Counted from the first letter of the stretch, positions 25,479 through 35,267 are shown. The stretch is DNA of 64,000 nt from Bacteroides pyogenes (GCF_014196225.1 NZ_JACIDI010000013.1:1-64000); one strand, 5' to 3'. Program-made: numbers and translations. The notes: a model not told the origin generated them from the sequence alone.

Positions 25479-25501
25479 ACGTGTCGCAAACATGTCGCAA
25501 A
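25479..25501. repeat. Right end (att-like repeat) of the mobilizable element
   Basis: ACGTGTCGCAAACATGTCGCAAA is the partner of 7897-7919 (19 of 23 match). It lies 59 bp upstream of the last element gene and next to the dnaK terminator. Confidence 0.5.
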
Positions 25502-25554
25502 TAAGAGATAAAAAAGCCCATAGAAAACACATAGCAACCATGAACCCCATAAAC

Positions 25555-25592
25555 GCAAAAAGCGTGCAACTCATTGAGCTGCACGCTTTTGC
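25555..25592 (-). terminator. dnaK terminator
   Basis: A long stem (GCAAAAAGCGTGCA with TGCACGCTTTTGC, plus CTC/GAG around a 3-nt loop, one mismatch) lies 30 bp after the dnaK stop codon. T-runs are present on both strands, so it can work in both directions. Confidence 0.85.
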
Positions 25593-25623
25593 TTATTGTT
25601 TATTATCTGTATCCTTATCGGAA

Positions 25624-27531
25624 TCATTTGACTTCCTCAAAGTCAGCATCTTGTACATTATCACCATGCTTACTATCCGCTCCTTCAACATTACCTTGAG
25701 CGTCGTTCATATTCGGATCGGTTTGTGCGCCACTTTGAGCGTACATCTCTGCACTTGCAGCTTGAAAGGCTGTATTGATTTCTGCCATAGCCGTGTCGAT
25801 AGCTGACAAATCCTGCGCTTTATGAGCATCTTTCAACTTCTGTAAAGCGGTTTCGATCGGAGCTTTCTTGTCAGCAGGCAACTTATCACCCAATTCTTTC
25901 AACTGATTCTCGGTAGAGAAGATCAAGCTATCAGCCTGATTCAACTTATCGATCTTTTCACGTTCTTTCTTGTCGGCTTCGGCATTGGCCTCGGCTTCGG
26001 CTTTCATACGTTCGATTTCTTCCTTACTCAAACCGCTTGACGCTTCGATGCGGATGGCCTGTTCTTTACCGGTTGCTTTATCCTTAGCAGATACTTTCAG
26101 AATACCATTGGCATCGATATCGAATGTCACTTCAATCTGAGGGACTCCACGACGTGCAGGAGCGATACCTGTCAGGTTGAACTGACCGATAGACTTATTC
26201 TGTGCGGCCATTGGACGTTCACCTTGCAATACATGGATAGTCACTTCTGTCTGGTTGTCGGCAGCCGTTGAGAAAGTTTCACTCTTCTTGCATGGAATTG
26301 TCGTATTGGCGTCGATCAGTTTAGTCATTACGCCACCCAACGTTTCGATACCCATCGACAAAGGGGTAACGTCGAGCAATACCACACCCTTGATTTCATC
26401 GGTCAACACCGCTCCTTGCACAGCAGCACCCACAGCTACCACTTCATCCGGATTCACTCCTTTCGAAGGAACCTTACCGAAAAAGTCCTCTACCAACTTC
26501 TGAACAGCCGGAATACGTGAAGAACCACCTACAAGGATTACTTCATCGATATCCGAATTAGACAATCCGGCATCACTCATCGCTTTCTTGCAAGGTTCGA
26601 GACAAGCCTGAATGAGGCTATGTGCCAAAGATTCGAATTTAGCACGTGTCAGCGTCTTAACCAAGTGTTTGGGCACACCACCTACCGGCATAATATAAGG
26701 TAAATTAATTTCGGTGGTTGTAGAAGAAGACAATTCAATTTTCGCCTTCTCGGCAGCTTCTTTCAAACGTTGCAAAGCCATCGGATCTTGTGTCAAGTCG
26801 GCGCCTTCGTCATTCTTGAATTCTTCCACCAGCCAATTGATAATCACTTGGTCGAAGTCGTCACCACCGAGGTGAGTGTCGCCATTGGTAGAAAGAACCT
26901 CAAACACACCGCCTCCAAATTCAAGAATAGAAATATCGAATGTACCTCCACCCAAGTCGAATACGGCGATCTTCATATCTTTATGGGCCTTGTCGAGGCC
27001 ATAAGCAAGCGCTGCGGCTGTCGGTTCGTTCACGATACGCTTCACTTCGAGTCCCGCAATCTGTCCGGCTTCTTTCGTTGCCTGACGCTGAGAGTCGGAG
27101 AAGTATGCAGGAACGGTGATTACCGCTTCAGTAACTTCCTGTCCCAAATAGTCTTCGGCTGTTTTCTTCATTTTCTGAAGAATCATTGCTGAAATTTCTT
27201 GTGGAGTATACAGACGTCCGTCTATATCCACACGCGGCATGTTATTATCGCCTTTTACTACTTTATATGGTACGCGCGAAATTTCTTTTTGCACTTGATC
27301 CCAATTCTCACCCATGAAACGTTTGATAGAGAATACTGTACGTTGCGGATTCGTGATGGCCTGTCGTTTTGCCGGATCACCGACTTTACGTTCGCCGCCA
27401 TCTACAAATGCCACAATAGAAGGCGTGGTACGCTTTCCTTCAGCATTTGTGATTACTACAGGTTCGTTTCCTTCAAATACAGAAACGCAAGAGTTTGTAG
27501 TTCCTAAGTCAATTCCAATAATTTTTCCCAT
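25624..27531 (-). CDS. dnaK: Chaperone DnaK (Hsp70)
   Basis: The protein has 635 residues, full length. The N-terminal ATPase domain begins [17 protein letters not shown] and has [17 protein letters not shown] and [11 protein letters not shown]. The substrate-binding domain (after ~385) includes [16 protein letters not shown]. The C-terminal lid ends in an acidic EEVK tail. It refolds and protects cytosolic proteins with DnaJ and GrpE, neither of which is adjacent. It is a single-gene unit with its own terminator, now beside the right end of the mobile element. Confidence 0.98.
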   Translation of the reverse strand: MGKIIGIDLGTTNSCVSVFEGNEPVVITNAEGKRTTPSIVAFVDGGERKVGDPAKRQAITNPQRTVFSIKRFMGENWDQVQKEISRVPYKVVKGDNNMPRVDIDGRLYTPQEISAMILQKMKKTAEDYLGQEVTEAVITVPAYFSDSQRQATKEAGQIAGLEVKRIVNEPTAAALAYGLDKAHKDMKIAVFDLGGGTFDISILEFGGGVFEVLSTNGDTHLGGDDFDQVIINWLVEEFKNDEGADLTQDPMALQRLKEAAEKAKIELSSSTTTEINLPYIMPVGGVPKHLVKTLTRAKFESLAHSLIQACLEPCKKAMSDAGLSNSDIDEVILVGGSSRIPAVQKLVEDFFGKVPSKGVNPDEVVAVGAAVQGAVLTDEIKGVVLLDVTPLSMGIETLGGVMTKLIDANTTIPCKKSETFSTAADNQTEVTIHVLQGERPMAAQNKSIGQFNLTGIAPARRGVPQIEVTFDIDANGILKVSAKDKATGKEQAIRIEASSGLSKEEIERMKAEAEANAEADKKEREKIDKLNQADSLIFSTENQLKELGDKLPADKKAPIETALQKLKDAHKAQDLSAIDTAMAEINTAFQAASAEMYAQSGAQTDPNMNDAQGNVEGADSKHGDNVQDADFEEVK

Positions 27532-28105
27532 GATTGTTATGTTATTTATTGTTATTATTCAGGTTGTTTTAAATTAAGTCCAAAATCATTCGACCATTTA
27601 AAAACAAACGATGTGCCAAAAAGGGGAGAACACAGAAGACTGACACGAAATCTGCCAAAAAGACAGAATCTATAAAAACACTTCCACCGGACAAAAACAT
27701 TATTCTACCTATAATCGAAAAGTTCTGGAGTTTACTTCTACTCCTTCCCTCGCTCCATTAAGCCGTCTACTTTCGAATGTGTTTGAGAGCTAAGATTCGC
27801 TTCTGTTGTTCCACCTCACGTTCCATTAATCCAAGTCTGTGTTATTCACACAATCTTATTTCAAGCCAGCCTTCCAGAAATGCAAAAGACTTTGCATCAG
27901 TGCCCGATAAGATCTTAACAATGATTCTCCCGATGACCGATCTCAAAAGAACGACAAAATCACGTTCGGACAAAACGTCTCTGCCTAAAGAAAAGACACT
28001 CTTTCGCGTAAAGCAATGTCGAATCAATAGTTTGCCCCCAATTTCGATATGCGTTCATTATCGCAACCAATGTATTCTTATGCCTTCAAATGCAAATCTT
28101 TTTTT
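27532..28105. other. 574-bp divergent intergenic region
   Basis: It lies between the divergently read dnaK and btuF-like genes and should hold the dnaK control region on the left. I see no clear -7/-33 pair for dnaK, no heat-shock inverted repeat, no gene and no riboswitch core. Confidence 0.6.
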
Positions 28106-28113
28106 TATCTTTG
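28106..28113 (+). promoter_or_regulatory. -7 element (TATCTTTG) of the btuF-btuC-like operon
   Basis: It matches TAnnTTTG and lies 27 bp before the ATG, so the transcript leader is very short. That leaves no room for a cobalamin riboswitch. Confidence 0.6.
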
Positions 28114-28140
28114 CAGGAAATGAAAACTAAATAACCACCG

Positions 28141-29268
28141 ATGATGAAACGATTGCTATCTCTCACGCTGCTTATTCTTTTATTGGCGGGATGCCACAGA
28201 AGGCCGGATGCAGCGAAAAACAAAGCGAATGAAACAAAAGTCAGCCTTTCGTATGCCAAAGGATTCGATATTGCACATACGGAAACGTATACCGCAGTCA
28301 CCGTTTACAATCCTTGGAAAAGTGGGGAGATATACGACAAATATTATCTGGTAAAAAAGCAGGAGATCGATGTTCCGGCAGACGGGCAAAAAATTGTCGT
28401 TCCGCTTAAAACCCTTATGGCCAACTCGGCGACACACTTGGGATTTCTCGAGTTACTGGACGAACTGGATAAAGTGACCGGCATCTGTAGTACGCAATAC
28501 ATTTACAATCCCTCCATCTTGCAAGGAGTCGAGGAAGGACGTGTTAAAGATCTCGGAGACGCTTTCAACCTCGACATCGAAAACCTGTTGCTCCTGCGTC
28601 CGCAGGCGGTCATGACATCAGCATACAACGCCGATGATGAGAACAGCCGGAAAATGAAGCAAACCGGCATACCCATCCTGTATAATATAGAATGGCAGGA
28701 ACCGTCAATACTCGGAAGGGCGGAATGGATAAAATACGTAGCCGCTTTTTTCGATAAGGAAGCGGAAGCCGACAGCATTTTCGAAGAGGTAACGGAAAAG
28801 TATAACCGGCTGAAAGAGAAAGCCGCGGCATTCTCCGGAGAACCCGCCATCTTCTCCGGAGAAGATTACCGGGGAACGTGGAGTATGCCCGGAGGGAAAA
28901 GCTATCTCGCTCAATTGTTCAGAGACGCAGGCGCCACGTACCTATATAGCCGCGACAGTGTTTCCGCCAGTATCCCGCTGAACATCGAAAAAGCGCTTAT
29001 CGACTTCAGTGAAGCAGACATCTGGGTAGGAGTCAAAGCCCGTTCGCTGGACGAACTCAAAAAGACAAACAGTAAATACAAACTGTTCAAAGCTTTCAAA
29101 ACAGGACAGGTATACAACATGGGCAAACGTATGAATGCAACCGGAGGAAACGATTATTGGGAAAGCGGAGTGGCCCGACCCGACCTGCTCTTGAAAGATA
29201 TGATCAAAATCTGCCATCCGCAACAGACGGAAGAATATGAGTCGACATACTTCGAACAATTAAAGTAA
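28141..29268 (+). CDS. ABC importer substrate-binding lipoprotein (BtuF/FecB-like)
   Basis: The protein has 375 residues. A lipoprotein signal (LTLLILLLAGC) ends at Cys18. The body is a PBP-like two-lobe fold with VVPLKTLMANSATHLGFLELL, ITLRPQ-like LLLLRPQAVMTSAYN and a late GNDYWESGVARPDLLLKDM block near the end. It delivers cobalamin, a ferric siderophore or heme to the permease encoded 8 bp downstream. The ligand cannot be told from sequence. No ATPase gene follows, so the energising subunit must come from elsewhere. Confidence 0.85.
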   Translation: MMKRLLSLTLLILLLAGCHRRPDAAKNKANETKVSLSYAKGFDIAHTETYTAVTVYNPWKSGEIYDKYYLVKKQEIDVPADGQKIVVPLKTLMANSATHLGFLELLDELDKVTGICSTQYIYNPSILQGVEEGRVKDLGDAFNLDIENLLLLRPQAVMTSAYNADDENSRKMKQTGIPILYNIEWQEPSILGRAEWIKYVAAFFDKEAEADSIFEEVTEKYNRLKEKAAAFSGEPAIFSGEDYRGTWSMPGGKSYLAQLFRDAGATYLYSRDSVSASIPLNIEKALIDFSEADIWVGVKARSLDELKKTNSKYKLFKAFKTGQVYNMGKRMNATGGNDYWESGVARPDLLLKDMIKICHPQQTEEYESTYFEQLK

Positions 29269-29276
29269 ACATTTTC

Positions 29277-30272
29277 ATGAGTCGGGTACATCTATTCTTA
29301 CTGCTTTTCATGGCCCTCATAGCGGCTTTCCTTGCCGACATCGCCTTCGGCAGTGTAAATCTTCCGGTCGGCGAAGTGTGGAAAACGCTTACAGGAACAA
29401 GCGACAACCTCATTTACAGGGAAATCATTTTCAACCACAGGCTTCCCAAAGCACTCACCGCAATTCTCACCGGTGCGGCTTTATCTATTGCGGGAGTACT
29501 GATGCAAACTTTGTTCAGCAATCCGCTGGCAGGCCCCGACGTATTAGGCGTCACTTCCGGTTCGAGTCTCGGAGTGGCGTTGCTCACCTTGGGTACATCT
29601 GCTCTTCCTGCATGGTTCATTAGCGGATGGGGACAGGTCACAGCCGCATTCTTGGGCGCTATCGGCGTACTGCTGCTCATCATCATCGCGTCCGTCAAAA
29701 TCCGGCAGACAGTTTCATTGCTCATCGTAGGCATGATGTTCGGCTATTTCACCGGAGCCATTGTAAGTATCTTACAAAGCGTAAGCAATCCCGACGCCTT
29801 GAAACTTTTCATTTCCTGGACATTCGGCAGTCTTTCGGCGGTGGGATGGCAACAAATGGGAATCATGGCGCCCGTAATCATCATCGGAACAATGGTTGCC
29901 TTATTCTTACAAAAGCCTCTCAACATCTTGCTGCTGGGTAAGAATTATGCCGGCGGATTAGGCATTTCGGTCCCCCGCCTGCGGCTATGGATCATTCTCG
30001 CAACAGCCATATTGGCAGGCACATCCACTGCCTTTACCGGACCGATCGCTTTCATCGGTATCACCATGCCACATATCGCAAGGGGATTGTTCCACACATT
30101 AAACCACCGCGTCATCCTTCCCGCTTCACTTCTTTGCGGTTCTGTCACACTATTGATATGCGACATCATCTCGCAACTTCCGGGCATGCAAGGCACGCTG
30201 CCCATCAATGCGGTCACAGCATTATTCGGAGCGCCCGTCATCGTTTGGATCATTGCGCACAATAAAGGATAA
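29277..30272 (+). CDS. FecCD/BtuC-family ABC permease
   Basis: The protein has 331 residues with about ten hydrophobic segments. It has the family blocks EIIFNHRLPKALTAILTGAAL, QTLFSNPLAGPDVLGVTSGSSLG, and GPIAFIGITMPHIARGLF (the coupling helix that contacts the ATPase). It begins 8 bp after the binding-protein gene. The substrate is probably cobalamin or a metal chelate. The next gene is an unrelated dehydrogenase, so the usual third gene (ATPase) is missing here. Confidence 0.9.
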   Translation: MSRVHLFLLLFMALIAAFLADIAFGSVNLPVGEVWKTLTGTSDNLIYREIIFNHRLPKALTAILTGAALSIAGVLMQTLFSNPLAGPDVLGVTSGSSLGVALLTLGTSALPAWFISGWGQVTAAFLGAIGVLLLIIIASVKIRQTVSLLIVGMMFGYFTGAIVSILQSVSNPDALKLFISWTFGSLSAVGWQQMGIMAPVIIIGTMVALFLQKPLNILLLGKNYAGGLGISVPRLRLWIILATAILAGTSTAFTGPIAFIGITMPHIARGLFHTLNHRVILPASLLCGSVTLLICDIISQLPGMQGTLPINAVTALFGAPVIVWIIAHNKG

Positions 30273-30311
30273 AAAAGGAGAGCCCGCCGCAGCTATCTAA
30301 AAATAAAAATG

Positions 30312-30319
30312 TATATTTG
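30312..30319 (+). promoter_or_regulatory. -7 element (TATATTTG)
   Basis: Perfect TAnnTTTG match about 110 bp upstream of the carboxynorspermidine synthase start. Confidence 0.55.
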
Positions 30320-30427
30320 CAATGATTTGAAAGTTGTAAACAGCCGACTATGAGTCACATCGGTTACACACACGGCTGCGCAGCTCGAAAATCATAAAAA
30401 ACAAACTATAAATCATAATTCATAAAA

Positions 30428-31621
30428 ATGGGTAGAGTTCTTATTATCGGTGCAGGCGGTGTGGGTACTGTCGTTGCACACAAAGTGGCACAAAATGCCG
30501 ATGTATTCACAGACATCATGATTGCCAGCCGTACGAAAGAAAAGTGCGACAAGATTGTCGAAGCAATAGGGAATCCGAACATCAAAACCGCCAAGGTAGA
30601 TGCCGACAATGTAGACGAACTGGTAGCGTTGTTCAACGACTTCAAACCGGAGATGGTGATCAACGTAGCGCTCCCTTATCAGGACCTTACAATCATGGAA
30701 GCCTGCCTGAAAGCCGGAGTCAACTATCTCGATACCGCCAATTACGAGCCGAAAGACGAAGCTCATTTCGAATACAGTTGGCAATGGGCTTATCACGAGC
30801 GTTTCAAAGAAGCCGGACTGACTGCGATATTAGGATGCGGCTTCGACCCGGGTGTAAGCGGAATATTCACAGCCTATGCCGCCAAGCATTATTTCGACGA
30901 AATTCACTATCTGGATATTGTGGACTGTAATGCGGGAAACCATCACAAAGCATTCGCCACCAATTTCAATCCCGAAATCAATATTCGTGAAATCACTCAG
31001 AACGGTCGTTACTATGAAAACGGCAAATGGGTGACCACCCAACCGTTGGAGATTCATAAAGACCTCACATATCCGAATATCGGACCGCGCGACTCATACC
31101 TACTTTATCACGAAGAACTGGAATCGTTGGTAAAAAACTTCCCGACCATCAAGCGCGCCCGTTTCTGGATGACTTTCGGACAGGAGTATCTGACTCACCT
31201 TCGCGTCATACAGAACATCGGCATGGCGCGTATCGACGAAGTAGACTACAATGGCATGAAGATCGTTCCGTTGCAATTCCTGAAAGCCGTATTGCCCAAT
31301 CCGCAAGACTTAGGTGAAAACTATGAAGGAGAAACTTCCATCGGCTGCCGTATCCGCGGAATCAAAGACGGCAAAGAACGCACGTATTACGTGTACAATA
31401 ATTGCAGCCATCAGGAAGCATACAAGGAAACAGGCATGCAGGGAGTAAGCTATACGACAGGGGTTCCTGCCATGATCGGAGCCATGATGTTCTTCAAAGG
31501 CGAATGGAAACGCCCGGGCGTGAACAATGTGGAAGAGTTCAACCCCGATCCGTTTATGGAACAGCTCAACAAGCAAGGATTGCCCTGGCACGAAGAATTC
31601 GACAAGGATCTTGAACTGTAA
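30428..31621 (+). CDS. Carboxynorspermidine synthase / saccharopine dehydrogenase-like
   Basis: The protein has 397 residues. An N-terminal Rossmann fold starts with VLIIGAGGVGTVVAHKVAQ. GCGFDPGVSGIFTAYA and the C-terminal block CSHQEAYKETGMQGVSYTTGVPA are typical of the carboxynorspermidine dehydrogenase branch of the Lys9/Lys1 family. In Bacteroides this enzyme makes carboxy(nor)spermidine from aspartate semialdehyde and a diamine, leading to spermidine. True saccharopine dehydrogenase is less likely because this lineage makes lysine by the diaminopimelate route. A strong hairpin follows the gene, so it is a single-gene unit. Confidence 0.85.
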   Translation: MGRVLIIGAGGVGTVVAHKVAQNADVFTDIMIASRTKEKCDKIVEAIGNPNIKTAKVDADNVDELVALFNDFKPEMVINVALPYQDLTIMEACLKAGVNYLDTANYEPKDEAHFEYSWQWAYHERFKEAGLTAILGCGFDPGVSGIFTAYAAKHYFDEIHYLDIVDCNAGNHHKAFATNFNPEINIREITQNGRYYENGKWVTTQPLEIHKDLTYPNIGPRDSYLLYHEELESLVKNFPTIKRARFWMTFGQEYLTHLRVIQNIGMARIDEVDYNGMKIVPLQFLKAVLPNPQDLGENYEGETSIGCRIRGIKDGKERTYYVYNNCSHQEAYKETGMQGVSYTTGVPAMIGAMMFFKGEWKRPGVNNVEEFNPDPFMEQLNKQGLPWHEEFDKDLEL

Positions 31622-31646
31622 CAGCCCGCATAAATAAACAAACCGG

Positions 31647-31700
31647 CCGATGCACCCAGGAGACGGAATATATGTGCTACATTCTCCGTGGATGCATCGG
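31647..31700 (+). terminator. Terminator hairpin after carboxynorspermidine synthase
   Basis: CCGATGCA (31647-31654) pairs with TGCATCGG (31693-31700). The inner part can extend with GGAGACGGAAT/ATTCTCC. It is followed by an AT-rich stretch. Confidence 0.7.
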
Positions 31701-31728
31701 TATTTATATAACCATTAAAAAAGAAGTC

Positions 31729-32181
31729 ATGATGAATGTAGGAGATAAAGCGCCCGAAATCTTAGGCATCGACGAAAACGGCAAAGAGATTTGCCTGAGC
31801 GCATACAAAGGAAAGAAGGTAGTATTGTATTTTTATCCCAAAGACAGCACATCGGGTTGCACCGCACAAGCTTGCAATCTGCGCGACAATTATGCCGAGC
31901 TTCGCAAAGCAGGCTATGAAGTGATCGGCGTAAGCGTGGACGACGAAAAGTCGCACCGGAAATTCATAGAGAAGAACAACCTTCCCTTTACACTTATAGC
32001 CGATACCGATAAGAAACTGGTGGAACAGTTTGGAGTATGGGGAGAAAAGAAAATGTACGGACGCACTTACATGGGAACTTTCCGCACCACTTTCGTTATC
32101 GATGAAAAAGGCGTTGTGGAACGAATCATTACTTCTAAAGAGGTGAAGACCAAAGAACACGCTTCACAGATATTGGGATAG
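31729..32181 (+). CDS. bcp: Thioredoxin-dependent thiol peroxidase (Bcp/PrxQ)
   Basis: About 150 residues from ATG 31729 or 31732 ([10 protein letters not shown]). A longer frame would start inside the preceding terminator. The peroxidatic motif [20 protein letters not shown] carries Cys at the usual position and a second Cys five residues on (CTAQAC). The middle ([21 protein letters not shown]) and end ([16 protein letters not shown]) are complete. It reduces hydroperoxides with thioredoxin. recA follows after 52 bp on the same strand. Confidence 0.95.
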   Translation: MMNVGDKAPEILGIDENGKEICLSAYKGKKVVLYFYPKDSTSGCTAQACNLRDNYAELRKAGYEVIGVSVDDEKSHRKFIEKNNLPFTLIADTDKKLVEQFGVWGEKKMYGRTYMGTFRTTFVIDEKGVVERIITSKEVKTKEHASQILG

Positions 32182-32233
32182 TTTCGCAAAAAAAGGAACT
32201 GCCCCGACCAAGAACTTAAAAACAAAAGAACAG

Positions 32234-33268
32234 ATGGCAAAAAAAGACGAACTGAACTTTGAAGCAGACAACAAAAAAGGTTCGAGCGAAAAGCTCAAAG
32301 CCTTGCAGGCTGCAATGGAAAAAATAGAAAAGAATTTCGGCAAAGGCTCTATCATGAAAATGGGAGACGAAAGTGTGGAACAAGTAGAGGTGATACCTAC
32401 CGGGTCTATCGGCTTGAATGTGGCATTAGGCGTAGGCGGATATCCCCGTGGCAGAATCATCGAGATATACGGACCGGAGTCTTCGGGTAAAACGACACTC
32501 GCCATTCATGCCATCGCCGAAGCGCAAAAAGCCGGAGGGATCGCTGCTTTCATCGATGCGGAGCATGCGTTCGACCGCTTTTACGCAGCCAAGCTCGGCG
32601 TGGATATCGACAATTTATGGATATCTCAACCCGACAACGGAGAACAAGCGTTGGAAATTGCCGAGCAGTTGATTCGCTCGTCGGCTATCGACATTATCGT
32701 TATCGACTCTGTTGCCGCATTGACTCCGAAATCGGAGATCGAAGGCGATATGGGCGAAAACAAAGTCGGGCTCCAGGCACGCTTGATGTCTCAGGCTTTG
32801 CGCAAACTGACTGCAACCGTCAGCAAGACACGTACGACTTGTATCTTCATCAACCAGCTTCGCGAGAAAATCGGTGTCATGTTCGGCAATCCGGAAACGA
32901 CAACCGGAGGTAACGCGCTGAAGTTCTATGCTTCGGTTCGCCTGGATATCCGTCCGGGAAGTCCTATCAAAGATGGGGAAGAGGTGCTTGGAAAACTGAC
33001 GAAAGTAAAAGTGGTGAAGAACAAAGTGGCTCCTCCTTTCCGCAAGGCGGAATTCGACATCATGTTCGGCGAGGGGATCTCCCACTCCGGAGAAATCATC
33101 GACTTGGGTACGGACATGGGTATCATTAAAAAGAGCGGTTCGTGGTACAGCTACAACGACACGAAACTGGGACAGGGACGCGATGCCGCCAAACAATGTA
33201 TCGCCGACAATCCGGAACTCTCAGAAGAATTGGAAGGGTTGATCTTCGAGGAACTGAAGAAGAAATAA
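32234..33268 (+). CDS. recA: Recombinase RecA
   Basis: The protein has 344 residues. The Walker A loop [13 protein letters not shown], the Walker B region [23 protein letters not shown], and the DNA-binding loop L2 region [36 protein letters not shown] are all intact. It forms filaments on single-stranded DNA for strand exchange and SOS-type signalling. No obvious SOS box or -7 element is seen in the 52 bp before it, so it may be read together with bcp. Confidence 0.99.
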   Translation: MAKKDELNFEADNKKGSSEKLKALQAAMEKIEKNFGKGSIMKMGDESVEQVEVIPTGSIGLNVALGVGGYPRGRIIEIYGPESSGKTTLAIHAIAEAQKAGGIAAFIDAEHAFDRFYAAKLGVDIDNLWISQPDNGEQALEIAEQLIRSSAIDIIVIDSVAALTPKSEIEGDMGENKVGLQARLMSQALRKLTATVSKTRTTCIFINQLREKIGVMFGNPETTTGGNALKFYASVRLDIRPGSPIKDGEEVLGKLTKVKVVKNKVAPPFRKAEFDIMFGEGISHSGEIIDLGTDMGIIKKSGSWYSYNDTKLGQGRDAAKQCIADNPELSEELEGLIFEELKKK

Positions 33269-33298
33269 AAACCGCATTACGAAAATCCGGCAGTTGTT

Positions 33299-33332
33299 TC
33301 CGGCTTTTCCGAAGTAAGTCTGAAAAGCCGGA
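33299..33332 (+). terminator. recA terminator hairpin
   Basis: TCCGGCTTTTC (33299-33309) and GAAAAGCCGGA (33322-33332) form a perfect 11-bp stem with a 12-nt loop, 30 bp after the recA stop. Confidence 0.7.
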
Positions 33333-33615
33333 TGGTTCATACAAGAAAACCGGATCACGCACAATGGTAAATTGGAATCGTTTTCTTTATTATGAATAGA
33401 GAAGACCTCATATACCGTGCATTTCGATCCGGTCTCCTTTTCCGGGAAAATAAAAAGAAGGGCCGGAGTGCCCTCAGACAAAGAAAGTGATCCGTGAGAA
33501 CGGAATAGTTCACACGTTTCCTGTATATCGCCAAGTTCGAACAACAAAAGTAATTTGCGAAAACGGAACGGATTTTGTCTGAAAACAGAACGCCTGTCGG
33601 AATTAGTGTTTTATC

Positions 33616-33661
33616 AAGTTGGGTGAAGCGGTCGGTACAACAAGTCCGCTTCACCCAACTT
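33616..33661. terminator. Strong bidirectional hairpin between convergent genes
   Basis: AAGTTGGGTGAAGCGG pairs perfectly with CCGCTTCACCCAACTT (16 bp, 14-nt loop), with T/A-rich flanks. It lies between recA and the oppositely read exporter gene. The rest of 33333-33738 shows no gene. Confidence 0.75.
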
Positions 33662-33738
33662 TTATATTACAACCGCGCGCCTCTGTGTCAAAATGCAGAT
33701 GGCTGCAAATGCCGAAAAGTTAAAAAGTAGGATCCGGC

Positions 33739-34734
33739 TTATACAAAAAAGTAAATATAAGCCAGCGTACCCAGGCTGATGACAATCCAAAGCAACACAC
33801 CCTGAACGAGCGGCCTCACTCCTACAGACCTAAGCACATCGACGGAAAGCGAAGCTCCGATGAAGAACATCGTAATGGTAAGCGTCTTTCGTGCAAACCT
33901 ATTAATAGCCTCTCCCAGTGCAGGAACATGCGCCAGCAGATACGTATTCGCAACCATCGCCAGAACGAAAAAGAAAATAAACCAAGGGATACTTACCTTT
34001 TGTCCTTTGCTCTTAAAGATGAAAGACGTAGCAAACGCTACGGGAATAATCCAAAGAGCACGAGTCAATTTTATGGTTGTGGCTACCTTTAGCGCTTCTT
34101 CGCCATAGGCGGCTCCCGCTCCTACCACCGAACTGGTGTCGTGAATGGCAATTGCCGCCCATGTACCGAACTCATGTTGAGTCATATTCAGGGCATGTCC
34201 TATCAGAGGAAAGATAAACAGGGCAATGGCATTGAGAATGAAAACCGTTCCCAACGCGACGGACATTTCACTGTCTTTCGCTTTCAACACAGGCCCTACC
34301 GCCGCAATGGCGCTACCGCCGCAAATGGCGGTTCCGGAACTGATAAGATAAGAAGTGTTACGGTCGACTTTGAAGATTTTCCGCCCGATAAACCAACCGA
34401 TCAGCAGCGTGCCTGCTACAGAGAGGATGGTAAACTCCATCCCTTCCCTGCCCGAAGCCAAAGCATCGTGGAGGTTCATGCCGAAGCCCAGTCCGACAAC
34501 GGAATATTGCAGCAGATATTTAGAGGTTTTCTTATTAAACTTCGGGTGCGCCCGGCAGCAAACCAATGCGAAAACCAGCCCGAGAAACAGGGCTACCGGA
34601 GGTGTCACCCATGCAGACCATGCCTGCATGCCAGGAATATAATCTAAAAACAGAAAGAAACTCAATGAGGAAAGAAGGGCGACGTAAATCGCTTTGTTGT
34701 TTGCTTGCAGCGTTTTTGTTACGGTTGAAATCAT
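33739..34734 (-). CDS. YeiH/UPF0324-family putative sulfate exporter
   Basis: 331 residues from the ATG at 34734 (MISTVTKTLQ); a longer frame to 34794 would run across the promoter. It has about ten membrane segments and the family motifs LLQYSVVGLGFGMNLHDAL, TAICGGSAIAAVGPV and IAIHDTSSVVGAGAAYG. Members are annotated as putative sulfate or thiosulfate exporters; substrate proof is limited. A full promoter lies directly upstream. Confidence 0.9.
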   Translation of the reverse strand: MISTVTKTLQANNKAIYVALLSSLSFFLFLDYIPGMQAWSAWVTPPVALFLGLVFALVCCRAHPKFNKKTSKYLLQYSVVGLGFGMNLHDALASGREGMEFTILSVAGTLLIGWFIGRKIFKVDRNTSYLISSGTAICGGSAIAAVGPVLKAKDSEMSVALGTVFILNAIALFIFPLIGHALNMTQHEFGTWAAIAIHDTSSVVGAGAAYGEEALKVATTIKLTRALWIIPVAFATSFIFKSKGQKVSIPWFIFFFVLAMVANTYLLAHVPALGEAINRFARKTLTITMFFIGASLSVDVLRSVGVRPLVQGVLLWIVISLGTLAYIYFFV

Positions 34735-34762
34735 AAGGGTATTTTTTATTATTTCCGAAGCG

Positions 34763-34794
34763 CAAAGATACAACAAACGCCCTAAGTATACCAA
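34763..34794 (-). promoter_or_regulatory. Promoter of the YeiH-like gene
   Basis: The complement reads TTGG, 20 bp, then TATCTTTG, close to TTTG-N20-TAnnTTTG. The ATG is 29 bp downstream. Confidence 0.65.
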
Positions 34795-34894
34795 TCGTTT
34801 CTATTTATGCGATATAACTTTCAGTTATCGATGCCGGATTAGCGTTTCGATATCAAAAATGAAAAAAGCATAGATAACTACCTTTGTATCAATA

Positions 34895-34941
34895 TTGAGC
34901 AGTAAACGAGATCAGACTCCCGGTTCCCAACTTGGGAAGTT
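34895..34941 (-). pseudogene. Remnant of the 3' half of tRNA-Gly
   Basis: This stretch resembles 35122-35167 of the intact tRNA gene, in the same orientation. GAGC(A)GTAAACGAGA matches 14 of 15, and CCCAACTTGGGAAG matches 13 of 14. It covers the acceptor 3' side, T arm and anticodon region and then stops. This is the usual scar of an element that once integrated in the tRNA 3' end. Confidence 0.6.
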
Positions 34942-35119
34942 CTTTTGAAGCTAATAAATAAACTAATAATCAATATATCTAACTTAAAATATTATTTGCA
35001 CCAGATTTGCACTACAAGTGTAGGTAAAAGCCGGCAAAACTATCCAAGACAGGAATTAATTTGTAAAAAGCGACACAAAAAAAGCAGCCACAAAGAATTG
35101 TAACTGCCTGATCTTCAAA

Positions 35120-35195
35120 TGGAGCGGTAAACGAGACTCGAACTCGCGACCCCCAGCTTGGGAAGCTAGTGCTCTACCAACTGAGCTATTACCGC
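35120..35195 (-). tRNA. tRNA-Gly (anticodon CCC)
   Basis: The complement folds as a complete cloverleaf. Acceptor GCGGTAA/TTACCGC; D arm AGCTCAGTTGGTAGAGC; anticodon stem CTAGC/GCTGG with loop TTCCCAA; T arm GCGAG TTCGAGT CTCGT. The discriminator T and CCA are encoded. The anticodon is CCC (glycine). Confidence 0.93.
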
Positions 35196-35237
35196 GCATT
35201 CATAACCTTTCTGCAATACCTTGCAAAAATTGTAGCA

Positions 35238-35267
35238 CAAAGGTAATTATATTTTTTATATCTCAAA
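35238..35267 (-). promoter_or_regulatory. tRNA-Gly promoter
   Basis: The complement has TTTG (35264-35267), 18 bp, then TACCTTTG (35238-35245), about 43 bp upstream of the mature tRNA 5' end. Confidence 0.65.

Larger units (their letters stand above)
7897..25501. mobile_element. Integrative mobilizable element, ~17.6 kb, with a phase-variable defence module
   Basis: The ends are imperfect 23-bp direct repeats. The right end has an integrase gene and a zinc-ribbon/HTH gene reading inward. Next come an HTH gene, BT4734/BF3469-type and DUF3987 replication-type proteins, a MobC-like protein, a relaxase and a membrane-anchored mobilisation protein. No type IV secretion genes are present, so transfer would need a helper element. 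The left half is cargo: AlbA/HATPase regulator, membrane protein, PLD-helicase, methyltransferase, silent specificity cassette and invertase. Relaxase, HTH gene and integrase all show single indels, so the element may be fixed in place while its cargo stays intact. Confidence 0.75.

Noticed and set aside
27532..28140. Cobalamin riboswitch before the btuF-like gene
   Set aside because: The -7 element is 27 bp before the ATG, and no B12-box-like core is seen.
31672..31728. N-terminal extension of Bcp
   Set aside because: The extension lies in the terminator hairpin of the preceding gene, and the family starts at MNVGDKAP.
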